DNA of 64,000 nucleotides from Rhodoblastus sp963713695. Lineage in GTDB: Bacteria; Pseudomonadota; Alphaproteobacteria; Rhizobiales; Beijerinckiaceae. Position numbers and translations under genes: made by a program. Positions within the stretch are counted from its first letter, which is position 1. Each line of letters begins with the position of its first letter. Positions 18,314 to 28,230 of the stretch are shown here, one piece after another. The stretch is taken from positions 248,001 through 312,000 of the forward strand of contig CAVQMU010000003.1 in assembly GCA_963713695.1 (NCBI GenBank), read 5' to 3'. The notes below the pieces were generated by a model. That model did not search any database. It was given only the letters and a program-made list of their open reading frames with translations, and was not told where the DNA came from.

Positions 18314-18702
18314 TTGACCGCGTCTCCGTTTCCGTTTCGCGCGACGCGATCGCGCGCAATGACCGGGCTCCGGCTCCCCGCGCCGTCCGCCCGCAAACCT
18401 CTAGCGCGTCAAGCCGAGGACAGGCAAACGAAATTCCAGATGATCGCGCCGGGCCCGAGCGCCGACCCCAGGGGTTGCGAGCTTGAACCGGAACAAAATG
18501 GCGGTTTGAAGGTTTTGGTTTGACTTGCAAAGGCTTCTCTTGTCGGGGGCGAGGGCTTCAAGGCCAGAGAACGATTTGAGACGCCGGCGAGGCTGGCTTT
18601 TCGCGCAATAGCCCCTGTTTGGGACGCTATGACGCGACGCGCCGCGACAGCCACAATTTCGACTTTCGAAAATCGCCGGCCAGGCAGGTCGAGGAGAGCG
18701 AT
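18314..18702. other. Intergenic region between divergent genes
   Basis: 389 bases between the MFS gene (minus) and the LTXXQ-like gene (plus). It must hold both promoters. I see no recognisable operator, RNA or conserved frame. GAGGAG before 18703 is the ribosome site of the plus-strand gene. Confidence 0.4.
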
Positions 18703-19194
18703 ATGAAAAACGTGTCCATTTGCGCCCTGGCGCTGGCGCTGGCGCTGTCTGCCGGCCCTGCCCTGGCCCAGGCCGACTTGATGAAGTCAGATCCCATGAA
18801 AGACGCGACAGACGCCGGCCAGCAGCAGGCGGCGGTCGACAAGATCTGTTCCGCGACGCCGGCCAAGGACCAGCAGGCGGCGCAATATGGCGAAATGCTG
18901 AACAAGATGCTGCTTCTGGGCGACGACCAGAAGCGGGCGCTGAAGGATTACGAGGACACGCAGGCCAAGGCGATCGCCGACGCGCGCGGCCGCCTTTGCG
19001 ACCACAAGCCCGATCTCTCGACCTTCGAGGCCAGCCTGAATTTCCGGCAGAAAATGCTGGAAGACCAGCTTGATACGGTCAAGGCGGTCAATCCCAAGCT
19101 CATCGCCTTCTACAACGGCCTCAATTCGGAGCAGAAGGCCAAATTCGACGGAATGCGCCAGAGCATGGCGTCGTCACACAAGCATCGTCGCTAG
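18703..19194 (+). CDS. Periplasmic LTXXQ-motif (Spy/CpxP-like) protein
   Basis: A 163-aa exported protein. The signal peptide is MKNVSICALALALALSAGPALA. Two Cys follow in the mature part (DKICSATP and GRLCDHK), likely a disulfide. Helical repeats include MLLLGDDQKRALKDYEDT and LNSEQKAKFDGM, which correspond to the LTxxQ motif. Spy/CpxP proteins are envelope-stress chaperones; rhizobial versions are common and poorly studied. A GAGGAG site precedes the start. It is followed after 17 bases by the His/Gly-rich protein gene, so the two are probably co-transcribed. Confidence 0.7.
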   Translation: MKNVSICALALALALSAGPALAQADLMKSDPMKDATDAGQQQAAVDKICSATPAKDQQAAQYGEMLNKMLLLGDDQKRALKDYEDTQAKAIADARGRLCDHKPDLSTFEASLNFRQKMLEDQLDTVKAVNPKLIAFYNGLNSEQKAKFDGMRQSMASSHKHRR

Positions 19195-19211
19195 CGCCTG
19201 AGGAGGTTCGA

Positions 19212-19970
19212 ATGAAGTTCGGGCGTTTTTCCGCCCTGGTCGTTGCGGGCGTCCTGCTCGGCCAGGCTTCGGCTTTCGCCGGAATCGTCAACCCGCCCAG
19301 GCCGCAGGTCGATCAGCAAGTCGACCAGCAAGTCCTGCCGATCCAGCAGGCGCGCTATCATCGCCATCACGGGCGACGTCATCACCGGGGCCATGCGGCG
19401 CAGTCGGGCGGCGGCGTCGATCCGGGCTTCGCGAGCCTGTTCTGGCCGCTGGCCGGCGGCGATTGCATGTTCTACGGCTGCGGCTGGTCCTACGACTACG
19501 ACCCGAACTGCTATTTCTACGGCTGCGCCTACGGTTGGGACATGGGCCCTTTCGCCTGGGGGCTCTACGGCCTGGGCTTCTATGACCCGTTCGGACTCTA
19601 TGGCTGGGGCTACGGAGATTATGGCGGATACGGCGGCGGCTATGGCGGCAGCGGTTACGGGGCTATGGCGGGCCGGCATTTCGGCGGCCGGTCATTTGGC
19701 GGCAGGCATTTTGGGGGCAGGCATTTTGGCGGCCGCCACTTCGGCGGGCGCCATTTTGGGGGCCGCCATTTCGCAGGCCGTCATTTTGGCGGACGCCATT
19801 TCGCGGGCCGCCACTTCGGAGGAGGCCGTCATTTCGTCGGCCACTTCGGCGGCTTCCACCACGGCGGCGGCTTCGCGCATCTCGGCGGCTTCCACGGCGG
19901 AGGCTTTGGCGGCTTCCATGGTGGCGGCGGCTTCCACGGCGGCGGCGGCGGCCACGGCGGCCACAGGTGA
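19212..19970 (+). CDS. Secreted His/Gly-rich repeat protein
   Basis: A 252-aa protein. The signal peptide is MKFGRFSALVVAGVLLGQASAFA. A His/Arg cluster follows (RYHRHHGRRHHRGH), then an aromatic Gly/Tyr stretch with Cys pairs (CMFYGCGWSYDYDPNCYFYGC). The C-terminal half consists of about eleven GRHFG/A pentads followed by GGFHGGG repeats. GGAGG precedes the start. The His density suggests binding of a metal such as Ni, Cu or Zn, or surface adhesion; both are inferences. It forms a likely operon with the upstream LTXXQ-like gene. Confidence 0.7.
   Translation: MKFGRFSALVVAGVLLGQASAFAGIVNPPRPQVDQQVDQQVLPIQQARYHRHHGRRHHRGHAAQSGGGVDPGFASLFWPLAGGDCMFYGCGWSYDYDPNCYFYGCAYGWDMGPFAWGLYGLGFYDPFGLYGWGYGDYGGYGGGYGGSGYGAMAGRHFGGRSFGGRHFGGRHFGGRHFGGRHFGGRHFAGRHFGGRHFAGRHFGGGRHFVGHFGGFHHGGGFAHLGGFHGGGFGGFHGGGGFHGGGGGHGGHR
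19671..19835 (+). repeat. 15-bp tandem coding repeats (Gly-Arg-His-Phe-Gly/Ala)
   Basis: About eleven imperfect 15-base units of the type GGCCGCCATTTCGGC, each encoding GRHFG or GRHFA. They are in-frame, so copy-number change would preserve the reading frame. This is a protein repeat, not a CRISPR. Confidence 0.85.
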
Positions 19971-19988
19971 CAAGGCGCGAGGACGGCG

Positions 19989-21399
19989 TCAGAACTTGAA
20001 CTTGGCGAAAAGCACCGTGTAGGTCATGTTCTTGCCGCCCGCGTCGGTCATCGCCGGCCCCGCCTGGAACTGCGCCAGCGTTCCGCCCAATTGCAGCCAG
20101 TGATTGACCTGCCAGCGCAGGTCGGCTGAATATTCCGTTCCGACCCGCGATCCCCTGACGGCGCTGGTTCCCGCGAATTCCGTCAGGCCGCTGCCATAGA
20201 GGCCGTCGGACATCGAAGCGCGCCACAGCAGGTCGACGCCCAGGATCAAGGAGACGTTCTCGACCGGCTCGACTGTGAAGACCGGCCGGATGTCCTTGAT
20301 ATTCGTTGGAACGAGCAGCGGCGTTTCCGCAAAATAAGGCAGCCGCGGATACATGGCGTTGAACGTGCCGATGGTCTTCGACCTGGCGTCGTCGCCGCTG
20401 GCGTCGTTGGCCGAAAGGCCGATGCGCGGCGTCCAGGGGGTCGACTTCGAACGTGTAGCCGGCGAGCGCCGCCAGCAGGTAGGCCTGCACGTTTTGCTTC
20501 CGGAAGGTTCCGATCTGGTCGGACGCCTCGAAATTCCAGTCGAAGCCGGAAGCGCGTCCAAACAGGCGGACGCCAAGGGTCTCGATCTTTTCAACGCCCG
20601 TCACGCCGCGGAATTTCGCGGCGGCGTTTTCATAATCGAGCGCGTAGAAATCGCCCAGGAGCGGACCGGCGACCGGCGTCGTGACGTAGACGCCGCCGAA
20701 ATGCTGTTTCTGGTTGGGCGCGTCGTCAAGAATGCCGGGGCTGTCCACTTTCGGCTGGACGGAGAAAATATCGACGCTGGCCTCGCCGATCCGGTCGATC
20801 ATTCGGAAGCCGTCGAAGGCCCGACGCACGTTCGGCCCCTCGCGCGCCGCAATCAGCCGCTGGTAGCCATAGGACAATTCCTCGCGCCCATATCGGAAAC
20901 TCGGATCGTCGCCAAAAGGCGACGGCGCCGGAATTCCAGGAAACGCTGCATCAGGTCGATGCGGTCGACGTCCGTCGTCGAGGAGACGCGCCGGTCGCCG
21001 AAGATGCGGTCGTCGCCCAATTGAACGAAGGCGCGGAAATAGGAGGTGACATGCAGGTCGGCGTTGAGATTGAGCCGCTCCAGCCAGATAGGAATCCTTC
21101 GGCGGCGCCTTGCTGAAATGATAGTTCGGGTTGGCATAGCTCTCGTGCCGTTCCCGCACCTCGCCGCCAAGCGACAGGAACGCCGGGCCCAAGGCGCTGT
21201 CGCCGAGCGGGATGAACTTGAGCCTCTCCCAGGGCGCGAGAATGCTGGCTTTTTCGGGCGTGGAGAAATCGTCGTTGTATCGAAGATAATGGAAGGGCGG
21301 ATCGACCTGCGCCGGGCTTTCCGCGCGAGCGGGCGCAAATGATAGCGAAAGGGCGAGACTGAACCCGCCCAGACGGGCGAGCCTTACCAAACACGACAT
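19989..21399 (-). pseudogene. Alginate-export-family outer-membrane protein, three frame breaks
   Basis: Reconstructed length is about 470 aa. The signal peptide is LGGFSLALSLSFAPARA. The N-terminus has FHYLRYNDDFS, WERLKFIPLG and LSLGGEVRERHESYANPNY, typical of the alginate-export (AlgE-like) beta-barrel family. Later strands include HVTSYFRAFVQLGDD, DSPGILDDAPNQKQHFGG, and a final strand ending in FKF, with the C-terminal Phe usual for outer-membrane barrels. The frame changes near 21082, 20920 and 20437, each explained by one base. The start has GGGGG five bases upstream. It is either a decayed porin gene or a victim of sequence errors. The substrate is unknown, as these porins are not limited to alginate. 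Confidence 0.75.
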
Positions 21400-21693
21400 G
21401 AATTCCCCCCGGCCGACCTGAGACGACGCCATTGTCGGCCATCTCGGCCTTTACGGTCCATCGCTCGAAGCGTCAACGCGACATTAACCGTCCGTCCACA
21501 CAAAGTATTGCGTCATGTCAAAGGACCTGTAAGGTTTATGTAACGAATTCAACGGTCGGGCTTCTTTCCTCGACCAGCAAGCGTCGATCCGCGGGACGTG
21601 CGGGGGATCGAGGTTGTTTGGCTTTGGCTCCGCCTGGTGTAAGTTGCGTCGCCTGCGACCCGCTTGGCGCGGGGCGGATCAAACGACACGAGC

Positions 21694-24600
21694 ATGGCGA
21701 CCCGAACAGTCCCTTCCCTGCTGACTTTCGAGCCGATCGAACACGGGCCGCGCATCCTGGCCACAGCGGGCGGCGTTGTCGCGCAAGCCGAAGCGCGGCC
21801 GAAGAACTGGCCGGCGACGACCAAGGCGCTTTTTGGCCTGCCTGCCGACGCAACCGTCACGCGCGACGTTTTCAACAAGCTCCTGCATCCCGCCGATGTC
21901 GCGCATTTCGACGCCGCCTGCGCGGCCGCGCTTCAGCCCGGCGGCCCGCGCTCCTTCGAGCTGACCTACCGCATCCGCAGGGCCGACGACGGCGCCGAGC
22001 GGTGGATCAGGTTCAACGCCGTGGCGGTGCGCGCAGTCGATGCGCCGGGCGGCCTGGTCGGCTCCGTCCGCGACATCACCGACGACCTCGCCAGGCAGGA
22101 GCGCCTGCGTCAGAGCGAGCGCCAGCTCGCATTGTTCATCGAGCACGCTCCCGCCGCCATCGCCATGTTCGACAACGACATGGTCTGCCTCGCCGCCAGC
22201 ACGCGCTGGCGCAAGGATTTCCATCTCGACGACTCCTCGGTGGGACGCAGCCATTACGAAACCTTCCCGGAGATTCCGGAAAGCTGGAAGGCGGTGCACC
22301 GGCGCTGCCTCGCCGGCGGCGTCGAAAGCTCCGATGGCGAGGCCTTCAGGCGCGCGGACGGAAGCGTCCAGTGGGTGAAGTGGGAAGTGCGGCCCTGGCG
22401 CGACGATTCCGACGCCATCGGCGGCATCATCATCGCCAGCGAGGACATCACCGAGCGGCGCGAGGCGGAAATCGAGGCCGCGAGGATCGCGGCGATCGTC
22501 GCCAACGCCCAGGACGCCATCATCGGCAAGGACCTCGACCTCATCGTCACCTCCTGGAATCCGGCGGCCGAGCGACTGTTCGGCTATAGCGCGGCGGAAA
22601 TGATCGGCCAGCAGGTCACACGCATCATCCCGCTCGAAAAGCTGGCGGAAGAGGCCGAATTCATCCGGCGCATCGGCGCGGGCGAACGAATCGAGCGCCA
22701 TGACAGCCGGCGTCTCACCCGCGACCGCCGCGTCATCGACGTTTCCCTGACCCTGTCGCCAATCCGCAACGCGCTTGGGACCGTGGTCGGCGCCTCGACC
22801 ATCGTCCGCGAGATCACCGAACAGACGCGCGCCGCGGCCGCTTTGCGCGAGAGCGAGGAGAACCTGCGCCTGCTCGGGGACAACCTCCCCGAAAGCGCTG
22901 TTTACCGCTATGCCCGCGACGCCGCGGGAAAGGGCCGTTTCCTCTATCTCAGCGCCGGCATCGAAAAGCTCAACCGCATCAAGATCGCCGACGCCTTGAA
23001 CGACGCCAGCGTCCTGCACAGGCAGATTCCCGGGAACTACAGGGCGCGGCTTGACGAGGCCGAAACGCGCAGCGCCCGCGACATGTCGGATTTCGACATG
23101 GAAGTGCCGATGCGCCTGCCGGACGGCGAAATGCGCTGGATGCGGCTAAGCTCGCGGCCACGCAGCACCGCCGATGGAGCCATCGTCTGGCACGGCGTCC
23201 AGACCGACGTGACCGGGCGCAAGAAGACCGAGGCCGCGCTGCGCGAGAGCGACGCGCTGTTTCGCACGACCTCCGAGGCCCTGCCCGGCCTGCTGTTCGT
23301 GACGACCGAGCGCGGCGAAAACGTCTATGTCAATTCCGACTATTGCCGCTACACGGGCCGCAGCTTCGAGCATCTGCTCGGCAGGGGCTGGGCGCAGGCC
23401 GTCCACGCCGACGACCTCCCGAACGTCCTGACGCTGTTCGCGCAGGCGACGCAGAGCGGCAAGCCCTACGAGGCCGAATGCCGCTTCCTGCGGGCGGACG
23501 GCGCCTGGCGCTGGCACCTGCTGCGGGCGCTTCCATCGCAGGACTCAGCGGCGTCCGAGCGGCGCTGGGTCGGCATCGGCATCGACATCGACGACAGCAA
23601 GCAGGCCGAGGCCGCCTTGCGCGAGAGCGAGGAGCGCACGGCCTTCCTGCTGCAACTGGCGGACGCGCTCAAGCCGATGCGCGACCCCGAGGAGATGATC
23701 ATGGCCGCCGCCGCGCGGCTTGGCCGCCAGATCGGCGGCCACCAGGTCGTCTTCGCGCAGATCGACGAGTTGCAAGACGCGGCGACGATTGCGCGGGAGT
23801 GGCGGGACGGGCCGATGCCGAGCAATGTCGGCGTTCACAGGCTCTCCGACTTCGGCCCCTCCTTCATCGCCGACCTCCGGGCCGGAAAGACCGTGCAGAT
23901 CGGCGCCATCGCCGCCGATCCGAGAACCTGTTCGGCGAAGGCGCAAGAGACTTTCCGCGCGCGGTCGATCGGCGCCTTCATCAGCGTGCCCCTGGTCAAG
24001 GAGGGCCTGCTCGTCGCGGTGATGTCGGTTCATTGCCGGACGACTCGCGACTGGCGCCCGCTCGACCGGTCGCTGACCGAAGACGTGGCCGAGCGAACCT
24101 GGGCTTCGATCGAACGCGCGCGCGCCGAGCAGGCGCTGCAGGCGCGAGAGAACGAACTGCGCCTGAGCCGCGCCCTGCTCGCCGCCGCCTTCGCGCAAAT
24201 GCCGGTTGCGGTCGGCGTCGCCGACCTCGACGGGCGTTTTTTGATGAAGAACGCCCTGCTGGCCCGCTACGCCGGCGATGTCATCCCCGCCAGGGACGAC
24301 GAGAACCATCATCGCTGGCTCGCCTTCGACGCGGATGGACGGAGGATCGGCCGGGCGGACTATCCGGCCATGCGCGCCCTGCGGGGCGAGCCGCACGCGG
24401 AAATGGAGGCCCTCTACACGGCGCCGGACGGGCGCGAGACCTGGGCGCACGCCACGGCGACTCCCTTGCGTGACGACGCCGGGCTGGTCACGGGCGCCAT
24501 TTACATGGTCGCCGACATCGACACGGCGAAACGGGCGGGCGAAGCCCTGCGCGAGTCGCTCAAGGAGGTAAGCGACCTCAGGACCGCGCTCGACCAGCAC

Positions 24601-27600
24601 GCCATCGTCGCCATCACCGATCCCAAGGGCGTGATCACCTTCGCCAACGACAAGTTCTGCGCCATTTCGCAATATTCGCGCGAGGAGCTGCTCGGACGGA
24701 CCCATCGCATCGTCAATTCCGGCCTGCACCCGCCGGAATTCTTTGGCGATCTCTGGCGGACTGTCGGCCAGGGCAAGGTCTGGCGCGGCGAAATCGGCAA
24801 TCGGGCGAAGGACGGCTCGACCTACTGGGTCGACACGTCCATCGTCCCCTTCCTCGACGATGCCGGCAAGCCCCGCCAATATGTCGCCATCCGCACCGAC
24901 GTGACCGCCCGCAAGCAGGCGGAGGAGGCGTTGTCGCGCAGCAAGGCGTTGCTCGCCGCGACGATCGAGCAAATGCCGGTCGCCATCGCCGTGACCAACT
25001 CCGACGGCGCCTTCGTCCTTGCAAATTCGCGCGCCGGCCGGTTTGCGAGCGGCCGGGTCGCGTCGAGGGACGACGCCAATTTCGATCGCTGGCGGACGTT
25101 CGACGCCGATGGCAAGCGGCTGGACCGGACGCAATATCCCTCGGCTCGCGCCCTTCGCGGCGAAAATAACGCGAGGGCCGAGGCGCTCTACTGCAGCCCC
25201 GACGGCCAGGAAATCTGGACCCACGTCAACGCCACGCCGTTGCGCGACGAGACCGGCGCCGTCAGCGGCTGCATCGTCATCGTCGAGGACATCGACCAGG
25301 AAAAGCGCGCCGAGCAGGCCCTGCTGCAGACCCAGCAACGTTTCCAGCTTGCGGCCGAAACGACGGGCGTCGGCGTCTGGGAATGGAACACGCTCACCAA
25401 CGCCATCCTCTGGGATGCTGAAATGTTCCGCATCTACGGCATTCCCCCGACGACAGACGGGCTGGTCGATTACGACACTTGGGCCGGCGCCGTCCTGCCC
25501 GAGGATTTCCCCGAACAGGCGGCGCAATTGAACCGCCATGCGCGCGAAGGCGGCGTCAATCGCCGCGAATTCCGCTTGCGACGGCGCAGCGATGGCGAGA
25601 TCCGCGTCATCCAGGCGGTCGAAACCGTCCGCGCCAACACGCGGGGACAGAATGAATGGGTCGTCGGCACCAATCTCGACATCACCGAAAGCAAGCAGGC
25701 CGAAACCTCCTTGAAGCTCAGCCAGGCGCGCCTGCGGCACGCCGCCGACGCAGCCGGCCTGACCTATTCAGAAATCGACATGGCCGCGCGAAAGACATTC
25801 GTCGCCGAAAATTACGCGCAGGTCATGGGTTATGAGCCGCGGACTTCGACGTCGGGCGGCAATTCGACGGAGGGGATCGCCTCGTTTCTCGCCCATGTCG
25901 CGCCTGCGGACCGCCCCCTCGTCGAAGCGACGCTCTCACGCTTCGCAAGGAACGGCGGGACCGAGCGCCTCGAGTACCGCCTGCTCGGCGACGACGGCGT
26001 CGAGCGCTGGATCGAAAGCGTTGCGGTCGCGGAAAAAGGCCCGGACGGACGGCCGATCAGGGCCTTCGTCACCAATCGCGACATCCGCGCCGCCAAGGCC
26101 GCCGAGGCCGCCCTGCGCGAAAGCGAGGAAAAATTCCGCCTGCTCGCCGACGCCATGCCGCAACTCGCCTGGATCGCCGACGCCGACGGCGCGGTCCACT
26201 GGTACAACAAGCGCTGGTACGAATATACCGGCGCGACGCCGGAAGAGATGGTTGGCTGGGGCTGGCGGCGCGTCCACGACCCCGCGGTCCTGCCCGACGT
26301 CATCGAGCGGTGGTCGGCGTCGATCGCAAGCGGCCGTCCCTTGGAGATGACCTTTCCGCTGCGCGGCGCCGACGGCGTGTTCAGGCCCTTCCTCACGCGC
26401 GTTGCGCCGACGCTCGATGCGCAGGGCAAGGTGCTGCAATGGTTCGGCACCAACACAGAGATCACCGCGCAGAAGGAAATGGAGGCGGCCTTGCGGCAGG
26501 CCAAGCAGGAGGCAGAACGCGCCAACCGCTCCAAGTCGAAATTCCTCGCCGCCGCCAGCCACGACCTGCGCCAGCCCGTCCAGTCGCTGGTGCTGCTGCA
26601 GTCGCTGATCGAGCGGCAGGTCGCGGCCAATCCCAAGGCCGTCGAGACCACGCGGATGATGAAACAGGCGCTCGGCGGCCTGAACGGCCTTCTCACCGCC
26701 ATTCTCGACATATCGCGTCTCGACGCCGGCGTGGTCGAGCCGACGATTGAAAAGGTCGATCTCGGCGCGCTGCTTTCGCGGCTGCATTCGGAATATATCG
26801 CCAAGGTGGAAGACAAGGGCCTCGAATTGCGGGTCATTCCGCGCGACCTGCACGCCTTCGCCGACCCGACCCTGCTGGAGCGCGCCCTGCGCAACCTGAT
26901 CGAGAACGCCCTGCGCTACACGCCCAGCGGCGGCCTGCTGATCGGCCTGCGGCGGCGGGGCGCGCGCGTCCGCATCGACGTCGTCGATACCGGCATTGGC
27001 GTCGCCGCGGAAAGGCACGCAGAGATTTTCGACGAATTTACCCAGCTCAACAATCCCGGCCGCGATCTCGGCCAGGGCCTCGGCCTCGGCCTCGCCATCG
27101 TCGCGCGACTTGTCGCCCTGATGGACGGCCGCGTCGAGGTCAGTTCGCGGCCGGGACGCGGCTCGCGATTCTCGCTGGACCTGCCCGCCGTCGAAGCCGA
27201 TGCGTCCCCGGCGATCGAACTTGACGCCCTGGACGATCCCGCCGGGCGCGTCCTGATCGTCGAGGACAACGCCATCCTCAGGCACGGGCTTGAAAACGTC
27301 GTGCGGCAATGGGGCTGCGCCGCGCTCGCCGCTTCGAGCGGCGAAGAGGCGCTGGAGCGCGCCGCCGCCGCCGACTGGCGTTTTGACGCCATCGTTTCCG
27401 ATTATCGGCTCGGCGCGGGCCTCAACGGCGTGGAGGCGGCGCGGGAGATCGCCCGCCGCGCCGGCCGCGCCTTTCCGACCCTGATCCTCACCGGCGACAC
27501 GGCCAAGGGGCGCATTGCCGAAATCGCCGGCAGCGGCTTCGAGCTGCTGCACAAGCCGATCAACGCCGAAGACCTGCGCCGCAAGCTCGCCGAGTTGCTG

Positions 27601-27630
27601 CAGCAGGCCGAAAAAGCCAGCGTTCCCTGA
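21694..27630 (+). CDS. Giant multi-PAS/GAF hybrid histidine kinase
   Basis: A 1978-aa protein with no membrane segment. I count about five PAS or PAS-like domains, one GAF domain (FLLQLADALKPMRDPEEMI to SVPLVKEGLLVAVMSVH), then six more PAS domains. Next comes a HisKA with phospho-His1623 (AASHDLRQPVQSL), an HATPase (NLIENALRYTPSGG, DTGIGV, GQGLGLGLAIV) and a receiver with D1903 (IVSDYRLG) and Lys in LLHKPIN. PAS domains 6 and 8 (MPVAVGVADLDG, MPVAIAVTNSDG) are clearly duplicates. ATG 21694 is chosen over an upstream TTG. It is probably a cytosolic redox, energy or ligand sensor. It converges with a receiver gene that could be its partner. Confidence 0.9.
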   Translation: MATRTVPSLLTFEPIEHGPRILATAGGVVAQAEARPKNWPATTKALFGLPADATVTRDVFNKLLHPADVAHFDAACAAALQPGGPRSFELTYRIRRADDGAERWIRFNAVAVRAVDAPGGLVGSVRDITDDLARQERLRQSERQLALFIEHAPAAIAMFDNDMVCLAASTRWRKDFHLDDSSVGRSHYETFPEIPESWKAVHRRCLAGGVESSDGEAFRRADGSVQWVKWEVRPWRDDSDAIGGIIIASEDITERREAEIEAARIAAIVANAQDAIIGKDLDLIVTSWNPAAERLFGYSAAEMIGQQVTRIIPLEKLAEEAEFIRRIGAGERIERHDSRRLTRDRRVIDVSLTLSPIRNALGTVVGASTIVREITEQTRAAAALRESEENLRLLGDNLPESAVYRYARDAAGKGRFLYLSAGIEKLNRIKIADALNDASVLHRQIPGNYRARLDEAETRSARDMSDFDMEVPMRLPDGEMRWMRLSSRPRSTADGAIVWHGVQTDVTGRKKTEAALRESDALFRTTSEALPGLLFVTTERGENVYVNSDYCRYTGRSFEHLLGRGWAQAVHADDLPNVLTLFAQATQSGKPYEAECRFLRADGAWRWHLLRALPSQDSAASERRWVGIGIDIDDSKQAEAALRESEERTAFLLQLADALKPMRDPEEMIMAAAARLGRQIGGHQVVFAQIDELQDAATIAREWRDGPMPSNVGVHRLSDFGPSFIADLRAGKTVQIGAIAADPRTCSAKAQETFRARSIGAFISVPLVKEGLLVAVMSVHCRTTRDWRPLDRSLTEDVAERTWASIERARAEQALQARENELRLSRALLAAAFAQMPVAVGVADLDGRFLMKNALLARYAGDVIPARDDENHHRWLAFDADGRRIGRADYPAMRALRGEPHAEMEALYTAPDGRETWAHATATPLRDDAGLVTGAIYMVADIDTAKRAGEALRESLKEVSDLRTALDQHAIVAITDPKGVITFANDKFCAISQYSREELLGRTHRIVNSGLHPPEFFGDLWRTVGQGKVWRGEIGNRAKDGSTYWVDTSIVPFLDDAGKPRQYVAIRTDVTARKQAEEALSRSKALLAATIEQMPVAIAVTNSDGAFVLANSRAGRFASGRVASRDDANFDRWRTFDADGKRLDRTQYPSARALRGENNARAEALYCSPDGQEIWTHVNATPLRDETGAVSGCIVIVEDIDQEKRAEQALLQTQQRFQLAAETTGVGVWEWNTLTNAILWDAEMFRIYGIPPTTDGLVDYDTWAGAVLPEDFPEQAAQLNRHAREGGVNRREFRLRRRSDGEIRVIQAVETVRANTRGQNEWVVGTNLDITESKQAETSLKLSQARLRHAADAAGLTYSEIDMAARKTFVAENYAQVMGYEPRTSTSGGNSTEGIASFLAHVAPADRPLVEATLSRFARNGGTERLEYRLLGDDGVERWIESVAVAEKGPDGRPIRAFVTNRDIRAAKAAEAALRESEEKFRLLADAMPQLAWIADADGAVHWYNKRWYEYTGATPEEMVGWGWRRVHDPAVLPDVIERWSASIASGRPLEMTFPLRGADGVFRPFLTRVAPTLDAQGKVLQWFGTNTEITAQKEMEAALRQAKQEAERANRSKSKFLAAASHDLRQPVQSLVLLQSLIERQVAANPKAVETTRMMKQALGGLNGLLTAILDISRLDAGVVEPTIEKVDLGALLSRLHSEYIAKVEDKGLELRVIPRDLHAFADPTLLERALRNLIENALRYTPSGGLLIGLRRRGARVRIDVVDTGIGVAAERHAEIFDEFTQLNNPGRDLGQGLGLGLAIVARLVALMDGRVEVSSRPGRGSRFSLDLPAVEADASPAIELDALDDPAGRVLIVEDNAILRHGLENVVRQWGCAALAASSGEEALERAAAADWRFDAIVSDYRLGAGLNGVEAAREIARRAGRAFPTLILTGDTAKGRIAEIAGSGFELLHKPINAEDLRRKLAELLQQAEKASVP

Positions 27631-27635
27631 GCCTC

Positions 27636-27653
27636 GCGCCTGTTCGGCGAACT
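27636..27653 (+). repeat. Copy of the hairpin arm found after the GGDEF-EAL gene
   Basis: GCGCCTGTTCGGCGAACT differs from 12228-12245 at one base. It lies between two convergent genes, six bases after the kinase stop. Here only one arm is present, so there is no hairpin. Confidence 0.5.
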
Positions 27654-27655
27654 GG

Positions 27656-28024
27656 TCAGCCGCCCTTGAGCGCCAGGATGCGCGCGATGATTTTCTGCAG
27701 ATCTTCCGGCATGAAGGGCTTGGAGAGCACGAGGGAGCGGCGGTAGGCCGGCGCGAGCCCGTCCACGCCGTGGCCGGTGACGAAGGCATAGGGCACGCCG
27801 CGCAGGGTAAGCGCGTCAGCCACCTCGTAGGAATCGCCCTCGCGCAGGGTGACGTCGAGAAGCGCCCCGTCGAGCGTCCCCGCCTCTGTTTCGATCAGCG
27901 CCAAAGCCTTTGCGGCGCTTTCGACCGGGCCGACCACCTCGCAGCCGATCTCGCCCAGCCAATCGCCGATCAACATTCCAAGCAAGGGATCGTCGTCGAC
28001 GAGCAGGAGGCGGGTTGCGGTCAA
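27656..28024 (-). CDS. Single-domain response regulator
   Basis: A 122-aa receiver. Acidic residues are in LLLVDDDPLLG, phospho-acceptor D57 is in ALLDVTLREG, Thr is in AFVTGHG and Lys is in LSKPFMPEDL. The FVTGHG and KPF motifs are typical of stand-alone receivers in alphaproteobacteria. It ends 25 bases from the giant hybrid kinase on the opposite strand, so it may take phosphate from it. No output domain. Confidence 0.85.
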   Translation of the reverse strand: MTATRLLLVDDDPLLGMLIGDWLGEIGCEVVGPVESAAKALALIETEAGTLDGALLDVTLREGDSYEVADALTLRGVPYAFVTGHGVDGLAPAYRRSLVLSKPFMPEDLQKIIARILALKGG

Positions 28025-28230
28025 ATCAACTTTTCCGAGGCCAAATCAAGAAAGAATTGACACAACTTATCGTGAACCCGAGGCAAAGGCCATATGCGGA
28101 CAATCCACAGGGTGTGAAAAATTGTTTTCGTTCTGTTCACTTGGCGCGCTGTTCCGTGCTAAGGGGGACGCCTCCCAAACGTGCGACTCTCCTGCGGGCC
28201 GAAAGCTTAAAACGAGGCTGAAAAACGTAG

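Noticed and set aside
19671..19835. Regular repeats that might suggest a CRISPR array
   Set aside because: Units are 15 bases with no spacers and encode GRHFG pentads in frame.
28025..28230. A LexA box upstream of parE
   Set aside because: GTTC repeats near 28130 do not have the seven-base spacing of the alphaproteobacterial GTTC-N7-GTTC site.
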